Shown piece by piece: positions 31,380 through 40,390 of a stretch of 64,000 nt of DNA (its first letter is position 1; every line of letters begins with the position of its first letter). Position numbers and translations under genes: made by a program. The notes beneath the pieces were generated by a model, which saw nothing but the letters and a program-made list of their open reading frames with translations, was not told the DNA's origin and did not search any database. This stretch comes from an uncultured Opitutia bacterium (GTDB lineage: Bacteria; Verrucomicrobiota; Verrucomicrobiia; Opitutales; UBA953): positions 62,001 to 126,000 of the forward strand of contig CAIOAN010000012.1 of NCBI GenBank assembly GCA_903855995.1, read 5' to 3'.

Positions 31380-32936
31380 TTATTCCCACTCGATGGTCGC
31401 CGGCGGCTTCGAAGAGACGTCGTACACCACGCGGTTGATACCTTTCACCTCGTTGATGATGCGAGTCGAGGCCCGCTGCAGGACATCGTAAGGAAGACGA
31501 GCCCAGTCGGCGGTCATCGCATCGGAGGACGTCACCGCACGGAGAGCGCAGACATTGTCGTAGGTACGACCATCACCCATCACGCCCACGCTGCGGACCG
31601 GCAGGAATACCGCGAACGCCTGCCACACCTTGGCGTACTGCCCAGAGGTGCGCAGCTCGCTGATAAAGATGTCGTCGGCCTTGCGAAGCACTTCCAATCG
31701 CTCCTTGGTGATTTCACCGCAGACGCGCACGGCGAGGCCCGGCCCCGGGAATGGGTGACGCCAGACCATGTCATGAGGCAGGCCGAGGGCTTCGCCCAAG
31801 GCGCGCACCTCATCCTTGAAAAGTTCGCGCAAGGGCTCGAGTAACTTAAGCTTCATGTGCTTGGGAAGGCCGCCGACGTTGTGGTGGCTCTTGATGGTCG
31901 CGGCGGGTCCGCCGTTCGGTGAAAGCGACTCGATCACGTCCGGGTAGAGCGTGCCTTGGGCGAGGAATTCAACCTTACCCTTTTTCTTGCTCTGGACCTC
32001 TTTGATCGAGCGCTCGAAGACCTTAATGAACTCGTGTCCGATGATCTTCCGCTTGCGTTCGGGGTCGGTGACGCCCTTGAGTTCGCGCAAGAAGACGGAC
32101 GAGGCATCGACGACGCGCAGGTCGACCTTGAATTTGCCGCGGAACATCTTCTCAACCTGGGCACGCTCGTTCAAGCGCAGCAGGCCGTTGTCCACGAAGA
32201 CGCAGGTCAGCTGCTTGCCGATGGCACGCTGGATAAGCGCTGCTGCGACCGAGGAGTCGACGCCGCCGGAGAGACCCAGAATGACCTGAGCATCGCCCAC
32301 TTTCTCCCGGATTTCGCGGACAGCGGTGTCGACGTAGTCATCCATTTTCCACGTGGCCTTGCAGCGGCAGATGCGGAAAAGGAAGTTGCGCAGGATATCA
32401 ATCCCGCGCTCGGAATGGGCGACTTCCGGGTGGAATTGGATGCCGTAGAAGCGGCGCTGCTTGTCCTCGATAACGGCGCACTCGGAATTTTCGGTGGCGG
32501 CGACGGCCTTGAAGCCGCGCGGCAGGCGCGTGATCTTGTCGCCGTGCGAATTCCAGACACGCAACGGAGACTTGAGCCCTTGCAGAAGCTGCGAGCCCTT
32601 GCGGAACGATAGAACCCCGTGGCCGTATTCACGGTGGCTGCTGCTGGCGACATTGCCGCCGAGCATCTGGCCCATCAGTTGGACGCCGTAGCAAATACCC
32701 AGCACGGGCAGGCCCATATCGAATATCGCTGGATTAGGGTGAGGCGAGCCCTTGGCTTTCACGCTATCCGGGCCGCCAGAAAGAATCACTCCGACGACTC
32801 CGTCGGCGCGCAGCGTCTCCGGCGACACGCCGAAAGGATAGATGCGGGAGTGTACGTTGCATTCGCGGACCCGGCGGGCGATGACCTTGGTCAACTGAGA
32901 GCCAAAATCGAGAATAGCGATGGACTGGGGAGCCAT
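31380..32936 (-). CDS. guaA: GMP synthase (glutamine-hydrolysing)
   Basis: Converts XMP to GMP with glutamine as nitrogen donor; 518 residues, standard length. The class I amidotransferase domain has the nucleophile C82 ([10 protein letters not shown]) and H169/E171 ([11 protein letters not shown]). The ATP pyrophosphatase P-loop GLSGGVDSS is at 221-229. The dimerisation domain ends with the typical [18 protein letters not shown]. It follows the small zinc-ribbon gene by 19 nt and precedes dnaX by 15 nt. No purine-riboswitch-like leader was found. Confidence 0.98.
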   Translation of the reverse strand: MAPQSIAILDFGSQLTKVIARRVRECNVHSRIYPFGVSPETLRADGVVGVILSGGPDSVKAKGSPHPNPAIFDMGLPVLGICYGVQLMGQMLGGNVASSSHREYGHGVLSFRKGSQLLQGLKSPLRVWNSHGDKITRLPRGFKAVAATENSECAVIEDKQRRFYGIQFHPEVAHSERGIDILRNFLFRICRCKATWKMDDYVDTAVREIREKVGDAQVILGLSGGVDSSVAAALIQRAIGKQLTCVFVDNGLLRLNERAQVEKMFRGKFKVDLRVVDASSVFLRELKGVTDPERKRKIIGHEFIKVFERSIKEVQSKKKGKVEFLAQGTLYPDVIESLSPNGGPAATIKSHHNVGGLPKHMKLKLLEPLRELFKDEVRALGEALGLPHDMVWRHPFPGPGLAVRVCGEITKERLEVLRKADDIFISELRTSGQYAKVWQAFAVFLPVRSVGVMGDGRTYDNVCALRAVTSSDAMTADWARLPYDVLQRASTRIINEVKGINRVVYDVSSKPPATIEWE

Positions 32937-32955
32937 AGTGGGAAGTTAGGAGGAT

Positions 32956-33192
32956 TCAGAACTTGAGGCGAACATTGTTCCATCCACAACGCGGGCAAAC
33001 CGCCTCTTCGCGACGGCGGGGGCGGACATAGATTACGTTGCAGCGGACACAGGAAAAGGAGGAGTTAATCCGGCGATGGTCAGCCAGCAGGACATCCCGG
33101 CGATCATACCAGGCCTGGAGACCCAGGAGCACCAACGCGGCCAGTCCGGCCAGGAAGGCCAGGAAGACACCGAGGTCGACGGTCTGGAGCAT
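32956..33192 (-). CDS. Small membrane protein with a zinc ribbon
   Basis: 78 residues, family not recognised. One transmembrane helix (about 8-28, GVFLAFLAGLAALVLLGLQAW) is followed by a basic segment and a C-terminal rubredoxin-like zinc ribbon with two cysteine pairs, CVRC and CPRC, 15 residues apart. The cytosolic ribbon probably binds zinc. It begins 20 nt after the rplQ terminator and 19 nt before guaA, so it is either served by readthrough or by a promoter hidden in rplQ. The tight spacing and intact motifs support a real gene. Confidence 0.8.
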   Translation of the reverse strand: MLQTVDLGVFLAFLAGLAALVLLGLQAWYDRRDVLLADHRRINSSFSCVRCNVIYVRPRRREEAVCPRCGWNNVRLKF

Positions 33193-33212
33193 GAAAGGCG
33201 GGGGCAGGTTCT

Positions 33213-33251
33213 AAAAAGGCGAGACGCGCCGCCTGGGGGCGGACGCGTCTC
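33213..33251 (-). terminator. Terminator ending the ribosomal protein super-operon
   Basis: On the transcript GAGACGCG-t-CCGCC pairs with GGCGG-c-GCGTCTC (13 pairs around one T-C mismatch) with the 5-nt loop CCCAG, then GCCTTTTTAG. It lies 24 nt after the rplQ stop and marks the end of the rpsL-to-rplQ array. Confidence 0.9.
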
Positions 33252-33274
33252 GGGTTCAAGCCTGGCTGGGAAGC

Positions 33275-33745
33275 TTAGGCCTGAGCGGGAGCCGCGGCGG
33301 CTTCTTTCTTGGCCTTGGGCTTGCGGGCGGTCTTAGCCTTCGGAGTCATGGCCGGGGACTTGTCGTCCTTAGCCACCAGCTCGATGAGGGCGGTTTCAGC
33401 CGCGTCACCCTTACGGGCGCCGAGCTTGTAGATACGAGTGTATCCACCGTTGCGGGAAAGGAACTGCTGAACGTGCTTCTTAAAAAGCAGCTGGCAGGCG
33501 TCTTCGTTGCGCATCTTGGCGAGCGCGAGGCGGTAGTAGTGCAACTTAACGGACTTGTCCGTAGACTGCTCGGCCTTCTTAGCGAAGGTGACCAGATGCT
33601 CGGCGTAGGGACGCAGTGCCTTGGCCTTCGATAGGGTCGTCGTGATGCGCGCATTGGTGAACAACGCGGCAGCAAGATTGGCGATAAGCGAGCGGCGGTG
33701 AGCCGTCTTGACGCCGAGAACGTGATTGTGGGAGCGGTGACGCAT
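33275..33745 (-). CDS. rplQ: 50S ribosomal protein L17 (bL17) with Lys/Ala tail
   Basis: 156 residues; the core (1-118) is normal (MRHRSHNHVLGVKTAHRRSL). About 38 extra C-terminal residues rich in Lys, Ala and Pro (TPKAKTARKPKAKKEAAAAP) make it longer than the usual 117-130. It follows rpoA by 21 nt, ends the alpha-operon part and is followed by a strong terminator. The tail is probably disordered and may contact rRNA or partners. Confidence 0.96.
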   Translation of the reverse strand: MRHRSHNHVLGVKTAHRRSLIANLAAALFTNARITTTLSKAKALRPYAEHLVTFAKKAEQSTDKSVKLHYYRLALAKMRNEDACQLLFKKHVQQFLSRNGGYTRIYKLGARKGDAAETALIELVAKDDKSPAMTPKAKTARKPKAKKEAAAAPAQA

Positions 33746-33766
33746 GAGTGTAGGGTGCGGTCCGGA

Positions 33767-34783
33767 TTATGCGTTGACGCCCTTGTCGAGCAGGCCCTCG
33801 TTGATTTTCTGTCCGAGGGACAGGCCAAGCTGTTCGAGCTTGGCTTTGATCTCATTGAGGGACTTCTTGCCGAAGTTACGGTACTTGAGCATCTCCTGCT
33901 CGGTCTTCATCGCCAGTTCGCCGACCGTATTGATGTTGGCGTTGTTGAGGCAATTGGCAGCACGGACGGAAAGCTCGATTTCATTGACCGACATGTTGAG
34001 CAGCTTGCGGAGACGGTTGGTCTCTTCGCTGATTTCCTTGTGGCCAGTTTCGAATTCGACGGAGTCGGCAGCGACGGTGTCAAACACTTCGAGGTGATGG
34101 CGCAGAATCGCGGACGCTTCCTTGAGGGCTTCGTCTGGGGTGATGCGGCCGTCCGTCGAGATTTCGAGGACGAGCTTATCGTAGTCGGTCTTGTCACCCG
34201 AGCGGGTGCTTTCGACGGAATACTTCACGAGGGTGACAGGAGAGAAGAGCGAGTCGACGGGGATGGAACCGATGGCCTGTTCGGCCTTCTTGTTCTCCTC
34301 GGCGGAAGCCCAGCTGCGACCTACGGTGACTTCGAAGTCAGCGTAGAAACGACGCTTGCGATCCAAGGTGCAGATCACCTGGTCAGGATTGACGAGGCTG
34401 ACGGTGGCACCCTTGGTTTCAAACTTGATGTCCGAAGCCTTCACGGCGCCGGTCTTATTGACGTCGATCGTACCCTTGAAGGCCTCGCGCTTATTGGCCT
34501 CGGTGCGAATGCGCACCTTCTTGAGGTTGAGGACGATTTCGGTGACGTCTTCGACCACGCCCTCGATGGGCTGGAATTCGTGCTGGACGCCTTCGATTGT
34601 CACCGCGGAGATCGCGGCTCCTTCGATGGAGCTGAGCAGGATGCGGCGAAGGGAGTTGCCGATGGTGTGGCCGAAGCCGGTCTCGAAAGGATCGGCGAAA
34701 TACTTGGCGTAGGTGGTCGTGGCCGAAGATTCCTCTTTCTTGAGGTTCTTGGGGCGTTGGAATTGTCCGAGGCGCTTGGTCAT
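33767..34783 (-). CDS. rpoA: RNA polymerase subunit alpha
   Basis: 338 residues from the ATG at 34783 (MTKRLGQFQRPKNLKK); the reading frame continues 114 residues further upstream, but that part is antisense-like to rpsD. The N-terminal dimerisation domain contains GFGHTIGNSLRRILLSS. The C-terminal domain (about 255-338) contains LSVRAANCLNNANINTVGEL and FGKKSLNEIKAKL, the UP-element and activator-contact region. Normal alpha-operon order rpsM-rpsK-rpsD-rpoA-rplQ. Confidence 0.98.
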   Translation of the reverse strand: MTKRLGQFQRPKNLKKEESSATTTYAKYFADPFETGFGHTIGNSLRRILLSSIEGAAISAVTIEGVQHEFQPIEGVVEDVTEIVLNLKKVRIRTEANKREAFKGTIDVNKTGAVKASDIKFETKGATVSLVNPDQVICTLDRKRRFYADFEVTVGRSWASAEENKKAEQAIGSIPVDSLFSPVTLVKYSVESTRSGDKTDYDKLVLEISTDGRITPDEALKEASAILRHHLEVFDTVAADSVEFETGHKEISEETNRLRKLLNMSVNEIELSVRAANCLNNANINTVGELAMKTEQEMLKYRNFGKKSLNEIKAKLEQLGLSLGQKINEGLLDKGVNA

Positions 34784-34817
34784 ATCTGTAGTTCCTAGTG
34801 TGGTTTTGTTGGGGCGA

Positions 34818-35426
34818 TCAGCGGCTGTAGAATTCGACGATGATCTGGACGTTGACGTCCGAAGGCAGTTCTTCCTTGGCGGGCTCGCGGACGATCTGTC
34901 CGTTGAGTTGTTCAGGAGAGACGACGAGCCAAGCGGGAGCCGAACGACCCTGACCTTCTTCGACAGCGCGCGTCGCGAGCTGCTTGGAGGAGGTGCGGTC
35001 GCGGACTTCGATCTTTTCACCAGGGGACGTGGCGTAGCTGGCGACGTCGACCTTATGTCCGTTGATGCGGATATGACCGTGGGCCACGAGCTGGCGGGCG
35101 GCTGAGCGAGAATTGGCGAAACCAAGGCGGAAGACGACGTTGTCGAGGCGGGTCTCGAGAATGCGCAGGAAATTATCGCCGGCGACGCCGCCCATGCGCT
35201 TAGCGCGGGCGAACGAGAGACGGAACTGCTTCTCGGTGAGGCCGTACATCATGCGAAGCTTCTGCTTCTCATTGAGGCCGACACCGTATTCCGACACCTT
35301 GCGGCGCGTGGTCTTGCCGTGGATACCCGGAGGGTACGGACGACGCTCCTCACCCTTGGAGGTGGGGAAAATGTTCTGACCGAAGCGACGGTTAAGCTTC
35401 GTGGTGGGTCCAGTATAGCGGGACAT
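34818..35426 (-). CDS. rpsD: 30S ribosomal protein S4 (uS4), zinc-free form
   Basis: Primary 16S rRNA-binding protein; 202 residues. The N-terminus MSRYTGPTTKLNRRFGQNIF lacks the cysteines of the zinc-binding form. The S4 RNA-binding motif is LETRLDNVVFRLGFANSRSAARQLVAHGHIRING. In E. coli S4 represses the alpha operon. Here a stable stem-loop in the 86-nt rpsK-rpsD spacer is the best local candidate for a control site. Confidence 0.97.
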   Translation of the reverse strand: MSRYTGPTTKLNRRFGQNIFPTSKGEERRPYPPGIHGKTTRRKVSEYGVGLNEKQKLRMMYGLTEKQFRLSFARAKRMGGVAGDNFLRILETRLDNVVFRLGFANSRSAARQLVAHGHIRINGHKVDVASYATSPGEKIEVRDRTSSKQLATRAVEEGQGRSAPAWLVVSPEQLNGQIVREPAKEELPSDVNVQIIVEFYSR

Positions 35427-35465
35427 GGTTTGGTATTATTTGGATAGTTGGCGGATTGGGAGGAC

Positions 35466-35491
35466 CCGCCCGGTTTGCCATAGCCGGACGG
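35466..35491 (-). other. Stem-loop in the rpsK-rpsD spacer
   Basis: On the transcript CCGTCCGG pairs with CCGGGCGG (eight pairs, one G-U) around the 10-nt loop CTATGGCAAA. The spacer is unusually long for this array (86 nt). No U-tract follows, so it is not a terminator; it may be an S4 autoregulatory target or a processing site. Its function is unproven. Confidence 0.5.
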
Positions 35492-35512
35492 TGATGCGGA
35501 AAGCGGAAACGA

Positions 35513-36064
35513 TCAGACGCGGCGACGCTTGGGCGGGCGGCAGCCGTTGTGCGGAATAGGCGTCGTATCGAGAATGGAAGTGACGTTCAGGCCGAGGACC
35601 TGCAGGGCGCGGATGGCGCTGTCGCGGCCCATGCCCGGACCCTTGACGCGGACGGAGACATCCTTGAGTCCGTGGGCCATGGCGAGTTTGGCGGCCTCAG
35701 AGCAGACGACCTGGGCAGCGTAGGCGGTGGACTTACGGGAGCCGCGGAACTGGTGGCGGCCAGCGCTACCCCAGGAGATCACGTTGCCGTTGGCGTCCGT
35801 GATGGTGACCTTGGTATTATTGAAAGTGGCCAGGATGTGGCAGATGCCAGTGGTGATGTTCTTCGAGCCCTTGGCGCGACGAACCTTCACTTCACCGAGT
35901 TCTTCACCAAGCAATTCCTTGGCGGTGATCTCCTTGCGCTCAGGTGCGGCGCCTTCGACCGGAGCAGCCGCAGGTGCGGTGACTTCGGGCGCGGCGGCGG
36001 AAGCGTCGGCGGCAGGGGCCTTGGGCTTCTTCACCTTGGGGGTCTTGGGGGCTTCTTCGCTCAT
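35513..36064 (-). CDS. rpsK: 30S ribosomal protein S11 (uS11) with Ala/Pro-rich extension
   Basis: 183 residues against about 129 in most bacteria. The core begins near residue 62 ([19 protein letters not shown]) and ends in [15 protein letters not shown]. The first 60 residues ([18 protein letters not shown] and onward) are rich in Ala, Pro, Glu and Lys and are probably disordered. No internal start matching the core is obvious, so the extension is likely real. A similar extension occurs on S5. Confidence 0.95.
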   Translation of the reverse strand: MSEEAPKTPKVKKPKAPAADASAAAPEVTAPAAAPVEGAAPERKEITAKELLGEELGEVKVRRAKGSKNITTGICHILATFNNTKVTITDANGNVISWGSAGRHQFRGSRKSTAYAAQVVCSEAAKLAMAHGLKDVSVRVKGPGMGRDSAIRALQVLGLNVTSILDTTPIPHNGCRPPKRRRV

Positions 36065-36097
36065 CGTAAAATAATGTTAGTGTTAAAAATCTTCGGC

Positions 36098-36478
36098 TTA
36101 CTTGGCAGGCGCGGCGGCGACGCCGACGGTCTTGCGCTTGCCCTTGCGGGTACGGGCGTTGGTGCGCGTACGCTGTCCGCGAACCGGGAGGCCGCGGAAG
36201 TGGCGGAGACCGCGGTAGCACTTAATGGCCTGAAGGCGCTTCAAGTTCTGGGCGATGTCGCGGCGTAGGTCGCCTTCGCACTTATAGCCCATGCGCACGA
36301 TGTACTCGACGATCTTGTTCAGCTGCTCCTCGGAAAGGTTCTGAGCCCGCATGGCGGGATCGAAGCCTAGAGCATCGCAGATCTCTGTGGCGCGGCAGGG
36401 GCCGATGCCATAGATATAGCGGAGAGAGATCTCTACTTTCTTGTTATTGGGAATGTCTACGCCGAGGATTCGAGGCAT
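36098..36478 (-). CDS. rpsM: 30S ribosomal protein S13 (uS13)
   Basis: 126 residues from the ATG at 36478 ([19 protein letters not shown]); an upstream in-frame reading adds 23 residues not in the family. Core motifs [15 protein letters not shown] and [18 protein letters not shown] are present, with a basic C-terminal tail ending VAAAPAK. It follows map by 79 nt, the place where infA and rpmJ are found in other bacteria; neither is present. Confidence 0.97.
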   Translation of the reverse strand: MPRILGVDIPNNKKVEISLRYIYGIGPCRATEICDALGFDPAMRAQNLSEEQLNKIVEYIVRMGYKCEGDLRRDIAQNLKRLQAIKCYRGLRHFRGLPVRGQRTRTNARTRKGKRKTVGVAAAPAK

Positions 36479-36557
36479 GGTGTCCGTGCTGTTTGGAAGG
36501 TGGGAAAGAGGTCGGAACTTGGAGGTTCTGGTGGGATTTGAAAGCAAAAAATGAGGT

Positions 36558-37319
36558 TTAAACGAGGGTCAGGATTTCTGCCCCGTTTTCTGTGACTAAA
36601 ACGGTGTGCTCGAAGTGCGCCGAGACCTTGCCGTCAGCCGTCCGGGCGGTCCACCCGTCGGATGCCATGACGATCTTATGGGAGCCTAAATTTACCATAG
36701 GCTCAATTGCTAAAGCCATACCAGGTAACAGTTTAGGTCCAGTTCCTGCTTTGCCGTAATTGGGGATTTGCGGCTCCTCGTGCATTTTACGGCCGACGCC
36801 ATGGCCGACGAAATCACGGACAATGCCATATTCGCCGGCGGCCAGGGCCCCCTGAATGGCGGCGGAGATATCCCCCACCCTGTTGCCTGGTTTGACGGCG
36901 GCGATGCCAGCCATGAGGGATTTTTCTGTATCTAGGCAGAGCTGACGGGCCTGCGGCGCGACTGCCCCCACCATGATAGTACGAGCGTTATCACCAATGA
37001 AGCCATCGCGGCGGACGACCACATCCAGGGACACCAAGTCACCCTCGCGAACGATGCGATCGACGGCGCCGATGCCGTGGACGATTTCGTCGTTGAGCGA
37101 AATACAGACATAGCCGGGGTAGCTTAGGCGCCCCACGACGTAGCCATGGCAGGCGCTCTCGCAGCCGTGCCGGGCCATCAGGCCACGGGCGGCGGAGTCG
37201 AGTCCTGAGGTCGAGATACCTGGCACCACCAAAGTCGCAAGGTCGTGCAGCACGCGGGCGGCGGCCGCACAGGCGGCGCGCATGCGACTCACGTCCTCGG
37301 CCGACTTCAGATCAATCAT
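36558..37319 (-). CDS. map: Methionine aminopeptidase, type I
   Basis: Removes the initiator Met; 253 residues, standard type Ia length with no N-terminal SH3 or zinc-finger extension. The five metal ligands are visible: Asp in [11 protein letters not shown] and Asp in the following GDNAR, His in [13 protein letters not shown], Glu in [10 protein letters not shown] and Glu in [13 protein letters not shown]. It lies 12 nt after secY, the usual position, but adk, normally between them, is absent. Confidence 0.97.
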   Translation of the reverse strand: MIDLKSAEDVSRMRAACAAAARVLHDLATLVVPGISTSGLDSAARGLMARHGCESACHGYVVGRLSYPGYVCISLNDEIVHGIGAVDRIVREGDLVSLDVVVRRDGFIGDNARTIMVGAVAPQARQLCLDTEKSLMAGIAAVKPGNRVGDISAAIQGALAAGEYGIVRDFVGHGVGRKMHEEPQIPNYGKAGTGPKLLPGMALAIEPMVNLGSHKIVMASDGWTARTADGKVSAHFEHTVLVTENGAEILTLV

Positions 37320-37331
37320 TGCCAGCTAAGC

Positions 37332-38885
37332 TTAGCGAGCGAACGCACCCCAATGGTTGAGGCCCCAGGCCACAACACCCAGCAGGAAAAGGATCAGGCA
37401 GGTCTTCTCGAGCGACCCCAAGGCGGAGTTCTCGGAATCAGAACGAAGGCTCGCGGCTGGAACTGGGACGCCCCCGATACGGCCCTTCTTCAAGAAGCCC
37501 TCGTAGTTACGCTGCAGAAGATACGTCTCCACCTGGCGCATAGTGTCGAGCATGACTCCGACGGTGATCAGGCCGCCGGTTCCGCCGAGGAAAGTGGCCA
37601 GACGCATCGGGAAGCCCAGCTGCGAGATGAAGAGATCCGGCATCAGTGCGATAATCAGCAGGAAAATCGACCCGGCCAGAGTCAGGCGGGTCATCACGAA
37701 ATCCAAGAACTGGGCGGTGTGCTCGCCCGGGCGAACGCCAAGGATATAGCCGTTATTCTTCTTCAGGTCATCGGCGATCTGCACCGGTCGGAACATGATG
37801 CTGATCCAGAAATAACTGAAGCCGAAGATGAGCACGGCGTAGACGCCGTAATAGAAACCGTTGTTGCGGGAGAAGAAAGCTGACCAGTCGTGCAGGAACG
37901 CGAGCGTGGGGCTCAGGGTGCTCAAGGGATTGAGCAACATGGGCGGGAAACTCATGATGGCACCAGCGAAGATCACAGGCATCACGCCCGCGTAATTCAC
38001 CTTGAGCGGGAGATAGTTCGTCTGCGCACCGTACATCTTTCGGCCGACCATGCGCTGAGCGTACTGAATAGGAATCTTCCGGACGGCCTGGTTAATGGCG
38101 ACCATCGCCGCGGTGACGGCCACGAAAAGGAGGATCATCCCGGCGGCCTTCTCCCAGCCGTGGGAATTGACCACACCGGCACCAACCTTTCCACCGAAAG
38201 TCATGTCGACGAAAGAAGTGAGCGCTCCAGGGATGTCGGCTAGAATACCGACCGTGATGAGGACGGACGTTCCGTTACCGATGCCGCGCTGGGTGATTTG
38301 CTCACCGAGCCAAAGCATGACGATCGCACCCGAAGTAAGGAGGCAGACGCCCAGGCAGACGAAGAGGGTCTTGCTCTGCATCACCACGATGGTTCCCGTG
38401 AAGCTTCCGAGACCGAGGGCCTGGCCGACCTGCTGAGGATTGCAGAACGCCCCCAGTAGCAAAGCTGACTGCACGACCGCGATGAGAATCGTCAGGTAGC
38501 GAGAGTATTGGGCGACCTTCTGACGTCCGACTTCACCTTCCTGCTGGAGGCGCGCGATGGAAGGAACGACGGCCGACATCAACTGCATGATGATCGACGC
38601 GCTGATGTAAGGCATGATGCCCAACGAGAAGACGGCTCCCTTGAGGAGTGCGCCACCCGTGAACATGTTATACATGGCCACCACACCACCCGACGACTTG
38701 TCAGCCATCGAGTGGTAGTAGTCCATGATGTCCTTCGGATCGATACCGGGCAACGGGATATTCGCGCCGATACGGGCCACGAAAACCAGTGCAACGGTCG
38801 CGATCAGCCGAGCCCTGAGCTCAGGAATCCTCCAGCAGTTGGCGAAGGCCGAGAACATCGAGGAGGAGGGCGAGCCGAGGCTCAC
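37332..38885 (-). CDS. secY: Preprotein translocase subunit SecY
   Basis: Channel subunit of the Sec translocon, about 517 residues (typical 430-460). There are ten hydrophobic helices; the first is preceded by FANCWRIPELRARLIATVALVF and the plug region by NIPLPGIDPKDIMDYYHSM. Later come GIGNGTSVLI, RKIPIQYAQRMVGRK and LKKNNGYILGVRPGEHTAQFL. The GTG at 38885 overlaps the rplO stop (GTGA); the ATG at 38858 (MFSAFANCW) is an alternative giving 508 residues. Extra length lies in the periplasmic and cytoplasmic loops and the C-terminal tail. Confidence 0.97.
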   Translation of the reverse strand: MSLGSPSSSMFSAFANCWRIPELRARLIATVALVFVARIGANIPLPGIDPKDIMDYYHSMADKSSGGVVAMYNMFTGGALLKGAVFSLGIMPYISASIIMQLMSAVVPSIARLQQEGEVGRQKVAQYSRYLTILIAVVQSALLLGAFCNPQQVGQALGLGSFTGTIVVMQSKTLFVCLGVCLLTSGAIVMLWLGEQITQRGIGNGTSVLITVGILADIPGALTSFVDMTFGGKVGAGVVNSHGWEKAAGMILLFVAVTAAMVAINQAVRKIPIQYAQRMVGRKMYGAQTNYLPLKVNYAGVMPVIFAGAIMSFPPMLLNPLSTLSPTLAFLHDWSAFFSRNNGFYYGVYAVLIFGFSYFWISIMFRPVQIADDLKKNNGYILGVRPGEHTAQFLDFVMTRLTLAGSIFLLIIALMPDLFISQLGFPMRLATFLGGTGGLITVGVMLDTMRQVETYLLQRNYEGFLKKGRIGGVPVPAASLRSDSENSALGSLEKTCLILFLLGVVAWGLNHWGAFAR

Positions 38886-39349
38886 TCAGCGGCGGTGGCC
38901 GACTTCTTGACTTCGATCAGAATCGCCTTTCCGCCGGCTTTCTCGATCTTCGCCTTGGCGGATTCGGAGAAACGGTGGGCCTTGACGGTCACGGCGCGAG
39001 TGATTTCTCCCGTGCCGAGGATCTTGAGAAGGAGGGCTGCGGAACGAAGCACCCCAGCGGCCTTGAGTTCTTCGAGACCGAAGGACTTGCCTTCGAGTTC
39101 TTCGAAGTCACGGACGTTCAGCACTTCGTAATCAATGCGGTTGACGTTGTTAAAGCCGCGCTTGGGCAGACGACGGTAAAGGGGCATCTGGCCGCCTTCA
39201 AAGCCGGGGCGATGACCGCCGCCGGAGCGGGCCTTCATGCCTTTGTGACCACGACCGGAGGTCTTGCCGTGACCCGAACCGCGACCGCGGCCGAGCACCT
39301 TATGGCGATGCGTTGAGCCCTTGATAGCGGGCAGAGAATGGAGCTTCAT
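38882..39349 (-). CDS. rplO: 50S ribosomal protein L15 (uL15)
   Basis: 155 residues. The Gly-rich N-terminus has RHKVLGRGRGSGHGKTSGRG and HKGMKARSGGGHRPGFEGGQ, both diagnostic of L15; the C-terminal domain has VTVKAHRFSESAKAKIEKAGG. It lies 15 nt after rpsE with no rpmD (L30) between, unlike most spc operons. Confidence 0.97.
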   Translation of the reverse strand: MKLHSLPAIKGSTHRHKVLGRGRGSGHGKTSGRGHKGMKARSGGGHRPGFEGGQMPLYRRLPKRGFNNVNRIDYEVLNVRDFEELEGKSFGLEELKAAGVLRSAALLLKILGTGEITRAVTVKAHRFSESAKAKIEKAGGKAILIEVKKSATAAE

Positions 39350-39364
39350 GTCTTTGGTTTTCGC

Positions 39365-40003
39365 TTAGGCGCGAAGGGCCTTGATTTGTTCGAGGGTGCG
39401 GAGCTTGGACAGACCGTCCAAGGTGGCCTTCACGATGGCCTGAGGGTTATTGGAACCCATGGACTTCGAAAGGACGTCCTTGTAGCCGGCAACTTCCAGG
39501 ACCGCACGAACGCCGCCGCCAGCGATCAGACCGGTGCCAGGAGCAGCCGGCCGAAGCATGACAACGCCGCCGTCAGCATGGCCGACAACTTCGTGAGGAA
39601 TGGTGTTACCGCGGAGATTAACGCGAACGAGGGCGCGGTGAGCACGATCGGTACCCTTGCGGATAGCATCAGGGACTTCCTTGGCCTTGCCGTAACCCAC
39701 GCCAACGCGGCCCTTGCCGTCGCCAGCCACGACGAGCGCAGCGAAGTTGAAACGACGGCCGCCTTTGACGACCTTCGAGCAACGGTTGATGTGGACGACC
39801 TTGTCGTTGTATTCAGACGCCGGAGCGTCGTTACGATTGTCGCGACGTGGACCACGGCCAGGTCCGCCAGGACCACTGCGTCGGCCACCAGGGCCACCAG
39901 GGCCGCCGGGACCACGACGATCGCCACCAGGACCGGAACGGCCAGGGGCGCCAGGGGCGGCGGGAGCGGCAGGGGCCGCAGGGGCTTTGATTTCTTCGCT
40001 CAT
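39365..40003 (-). CDS. rpsE: 30S ribosomal protein S5 (uS5) with Gly/Pro-rich extension
   Basis: 212 residues against about 166. The first 60 residues are Ala/Pro then GPGG repeats with Arg ([19 protein letters not shown]). The core starts [20 protein letters not shown] and carries [20 protein letters not shown] and the C-terminal S5 domain. The extension resembles RGG-type RNA-binding tails and is probably disordered. It starts 4 nt after rplR. Confidence 0.96.
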   Translation of the reverse strand: MSEEIKAPAAPAAPAAPGAPGRSGPGGDRRGPGGPGGPGGRRSGPGGPGRGPRRDNRNDAPASEYNDKVVHINRCSKVVKGGRRFNFAALVVAGDGKGRVGVGYGKAKEVPDAIRKGTDRAHRALVRVNLRGNTIPHEVVGHADGGVVMLRPAAPGTGLIAGGGVRAVLEVAGYKDVLSKSMGSNNPQAIVKATLDGLSKLRTLEQIKALRA

Positions 40004-40007
40004 GAAA

Positions 40008-40370
40008 TTAGAAGCTCAGGCCGGCCTGACGGGCGGCTTCGGCGAACGACTTGACGGTTCCGTGGTAGCGGCGACCGGCGCGGTCGAAGACAACCGTGGT
40101 GACGCCGGCGGCCTTCGCTTTTGCGCCGAAGGCAGTGCCGAACGAGGTGGCACCCGCGACGGTCGGACGCAGCTTCTGGCCGCGGAGATCCTTCGAGGTG
40201 GTGGCGAGAGAGACGAGGGTCACACCCTTGTCGTCGTCGATAGCCTGAGCATAAAGATGCATGTGGGTCATCTTGAGGGCCAAGCGGGGACGAGCGGCGG
40301 TGCCGCGAACCGTCTTGCGGATGCGCCAGCGGCGCTTCTGCGCCAGGAGATTCTTCTTCTGCAGTTTCAT
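40008..40370 (-). CDS. rplR: 50S ribosomal protein L18 (uL18)
   Basis: Binds 5S rRNA; 120 residues, usual length. Motifs: [37 protein letters not shown] and the C-terminus [20 protein letters not shown]. It follows rplF by 20 nt in normal spc order. Confidence 0.97.
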   Translation of the reverse strand: MKLQKKNLLAQKRRWRIRKTVRGTAARPRLALKMTHMHLYAQAIDDDKGVTLVSLATTSKDLRGQKLRPTVAGATSFGTAFGAKAKAAGVTTVVFDRAGRRYHGTVKSFAEAARQAGLSF

Positions 40371-40390
40371 GGAATGTGTGAGCTAGCGGA

